Shown here piece by piece: positions 6,769 through 8,324 of a stretch of DNA of 8,324 nucleotides; positions within the stretch are counted from its first letter, which is position 1, and each line of letters opens with the position of its first letter. Location of the stretch: the NCBI GenBank assembly GCA_012728445.1, contig JAAYFA010000029.1:1-8324 (forward strand). Reading direction: 5' to 3'. The notes beneath the pieces were generated by a model, which was not told the DNA's origin, searched no databases, and saw nothing but the letters and a program-made list of their open reading frames with translations. A program made the translations under genes and the position numbers. The stretch comes from Clostridiales bacterium (GTDB taxonomy: Bacteria > Bacillota > Clostridia > Oscillospirales > Acutalibacteraceae).

Positions 6769-7485
6769 TTGATTCCCAAAACCATACACTATTGCTGGTT
6801 TGGTCGCGGAGAAAAACCAAAGCTTGTAAAAAAATGTATTGAAACTTGGCAAAAAAATCTGCCGGAATACAAGCTTATTGAATGGAATGAGGAAAACTTT
6901 GATGTTCGTGTAAACACGTTTGTTCGACAGGCATACGAAAACAAACATTATGCATTTGTCAGTGACTTTGCCCGAGCGTTTGTATTATATAAATATGGTG
7001 GTATTTATCTGGATACCGATGTTGAGGTGCTCAAAAGCTTTGATAAATTTTTAGAAAATAAAATGTTTGCAGGGTTTGAAGAAGCTGACTTTGTAGGATC
7101 ATGTGTCGTAGGGGCAGAACAAGGCGCAGCCCTGTTAAAAGAATATATGAATCACTATGAGAATACCCCCTATGTTTTAGAGGATGGCAGCAAGTATAAA
7201 AGTACGAATGTTGTACTTCTTACAAATCTTTGCGAGCAGAGAGGTCTCAAGCGAAACAATAAATTTCAAAATCTTGAGGATATAGTTATATTCCCGAGAA
7301 CAGTTTTCAGCCCTTATGATTATATAAACGGAGCAAATTATATCACAGAAGAAAGTTATGCAATTCATCACTTCGCTCAACTTTGGCTGCCGAGGAGAAT
7401 AAGGATTAAATCGAAAATTAAGAGAATAGTTATTAATATTATCGGAGCTGAACGTATGGCATCAATCAGAGAGAAAATGAAATGA
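6769..7485 (+). CDS. DXD glycosyltransferase, Gly_transf_sug / GT32-like
   Basis: A small glycosyltransferase of 238 residues, common in capsule loci, that transfers a sugar using a metal-bound nucleotide sugar. Its start IPKTIHYCWFG (2-12) is characteristic of the family, as are EYKLIEWNEENFD (33-45), SDFAR (65-69) and GGIYLDTDVE (77-86), where D82 and D84 form the DXD metal-binding pair. Near the end, AIHHFAQLWLPR (198-209) corresponds to the family's conserved His-containing segment, though the Ser-Trp often seen there reads Leu-Trp. There is no signal peptide; a basic, moderately hydrophobic tail (210-227) could touch the membrane. It starts with TTG and overlaps the following gene by 4 nt (ATGA). 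Its base composition is clearly poorer in GC than gene 1: about 36% over 6781-7440 by hand count. Donor sugar is unknown. Confidence 0.92.
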   Translation: MIPKTIHYCWFGRGEKPKLVKKCIETWQKNLPEYKLIEWNEENFDVRVNTFVRQAYENKHYAFVSDFARAFVLYKYGGIYLDTDVEVLKSFDKFLENKMFAGFEEADFVGSCVVGAEQGAALLKEYMNHYENTPYVLEDGSKYKSTNVVLLTNLCEQRGLKRNNKFQNLEDIVIFPRTVFSPYDYINGANYITEESYAIHHFAQLWLPRRIRIKSKIKRIVINIIGAERMASIREKMK

Positions 7486-8324
7486 AAAACATACTAATTA
7501 CAGCTTATAGTATGGATATTGGCGGGATTGAGAGAAGTCTTGCCGGGTTATTAAATGCCTTCGATTATGAAAAGTATAATGTGGATTTACTACTTTTTTC
7601 CCAAAAAGGCGAGTTCCTGTCCCTACTACCGCAGCAATGCAATGTTTTGCCGGAAGTTCCCCGGTTAGCGTCCCTTTTAAAACCAATAAAAGAAGTAATA
7701 GTATCAGGGAATCTCTTGCTGGCTGGGATGAGGTTGTTTTCAAAAGTGCGCGTAAACAGAAGAGCGAAGTCATTATCTGAAGACCAAAGAAAAGAAATGT
7801 CATATGGTTTGTTACAAGCATACTGGGACAATTCGGTAAGGTTAATGCCGAAACAGAGGAAAGAATATGATGTTGCATTTAGCTTTATGTGGCCACATCA
7901 TTATGTCGCAAAAAAAGTTAAGGCAAAAATGAAAGTTGCATGGATACATACAGATTATACAATGACCGTTTTAAACAACATAAACGACGAAAAAATCTGG
8001 AAGGTATTCAATAAAATAGCGGCTGTTTCCGATGAATGCGGAAAGGCGTTTTTGAGCGTGTACCCTTCGCTCCGGGGCAAACTTGTTACAATCGAAAACA
8101 TATTGTCCACAGAATTTGTACATAGCCAATCTCTTGAGTTCGCACCGGATGATATGCCTGCAGATGGCGGTATACGGCTTTTAAGCATCGGTAGATTTTG
8201 TTACGCAAAAGCCTTTGATTTTGCAACGGAGGTTTGCCGGCAACTGCTTGATGAGGGTCTACAGGTGAAATGGTACCTGATAGGCTACGGTAGTGATGAG
8301 ACGCTGATACGAAAAAAAATTAGA
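7482..8324 (+). CDS. Glycosyltransferase family 4-like (GT-B), 3' partial
   Basis: An uninterrupted frame of 281 codons from the ATG at 7482 runs off the right edge. It begins within the ATGA shared with the previous stop, with a GAGAGA site (7469-7474) 7 nt upstream. The N-terminal domain has KNILITAYSMDIGGIERSL (2-20), whose GGIERSL is the GT4 glycine loop, and WIHTDY (154-159). AVSDECGKAF (181-190) and VTIEN (202-206) precede the second domain, which opens with LLSIGRFCYAKAFDFA (233-248) and WYLIGYG (264-270). The E-x7-E donor-site motif would lie about 50-60 residues further on, beyond the window. Residues about 60-125 are a basic insert-like region between the first and later strands. 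It is the third GT4-type enzyme in the cluster. Family is likely; activity cannot be confirmed without the C-terminus. Confidence 0.88.
   Translation, partial: MKNILITAYSMDIGGIERSLAGLLNAFDYEKYNVDLLLFSQKGEFLSLLPQQCNVLPEVPRLASLLKPIKEVIVSGNLLLAGMRLFSKVRVNRRAKSLSEDQRKEMSYGLLQAYWDNSVRLMPKQRKEYDVAFSFMWPHHYVAKKVKAKMKVAWIHTDYTMTVLNNINDEKIWKVFNKIAAVSDECGKAFLSVYPSLRGKLVTIENILSTEFVHSQSLEFAPDDMPADGGIRLLSIGRFCYAKAFDFATEVCRQLLDEGLQVKWYLIGYGSDETLIRKKIR

Noticed and set aside
7498..7878. A 126-residue reverse-strand frame near the right edge
   Set aside because: The + strand frame from 7482 encodes a clear GT4 N-terminal domain across the same bases and continues to the end of the window.

Overview
The window is one side of an exopolysaccharide or capsule biosynthesis locus. 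It holds eight genes, all on the + strand, packed almost end to end. The genes use Shine-Dalgarno sites of the GGAGG/AAGGGG type, several TTG starts, and an EpsD/EpsF/EpsG-like protein set. Together with moderate to low GC, this points to a Gram-positive Firmicute, most likely a clostridial relative. That assignment is inferred from protein style, not from a marker gene.

Layout. (1) Positions 1-1415: a nucleotide-sugar 4,6-dehydratase of the WbpM/PglF/CapD type, missing its N-terminus at the left edge. (2) 1490-2599: a GT4 glycosyltransferase with an EpsD-like N-terminal half. (3) 2586-3716: a second GT4 enzyme, EpsF-like. (4) 3688-4752: a divergent protein that looks like a GT-B glycosyltransferase but does not carry the usual signature. 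(5) 4766-5659: a GT2 (GT-A fold) glycosyltransferase. (6) 5667-6755: a multi-pass membrane protein of the EpsG/Wzy type, the probable repeat-unit polymerase. (7) 6769-7485: a small DXD glycosyltransferase of the GT32/Gly_transf_sug kind. (8) 7482 to the right edge: a third GT4-type glycosyltransferase, cut by the window end.

How they fit together. The dehydratase would supply a 4-keto-6-deoxy HexNAc nucleotide sugar at the membrane. Up to six glycosyltransferases would build a lipid-linked oligosaccharide on the cytoplasmic face. The EpsG-like protein would polymerise units outside the membrane after flipping. The initiating sugar-phosphate transferase, the flippase, the chain-length regulators and the enzymes that finish the keto-sugar are not in the window and presumably lie to either side.

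Genes 2-8 are joined by overlaps of 14, 29 and 4 nt or gaps of 7-13 nt, so they almost certainly share a transcript. Only the 74-nt gap between genes 1 and 2 could hold a regulatory element, and I see no convincing promoter or terminator there or anywhere else. There is no gene-free stretch over 300 bases. I see no tRNA, rRNA, CRISPR, transposase or phage gene. Nothing here is clearly a new kind of biological system. The least explained items are the divergent gene 4 and the marked drop in GC at gene 7.
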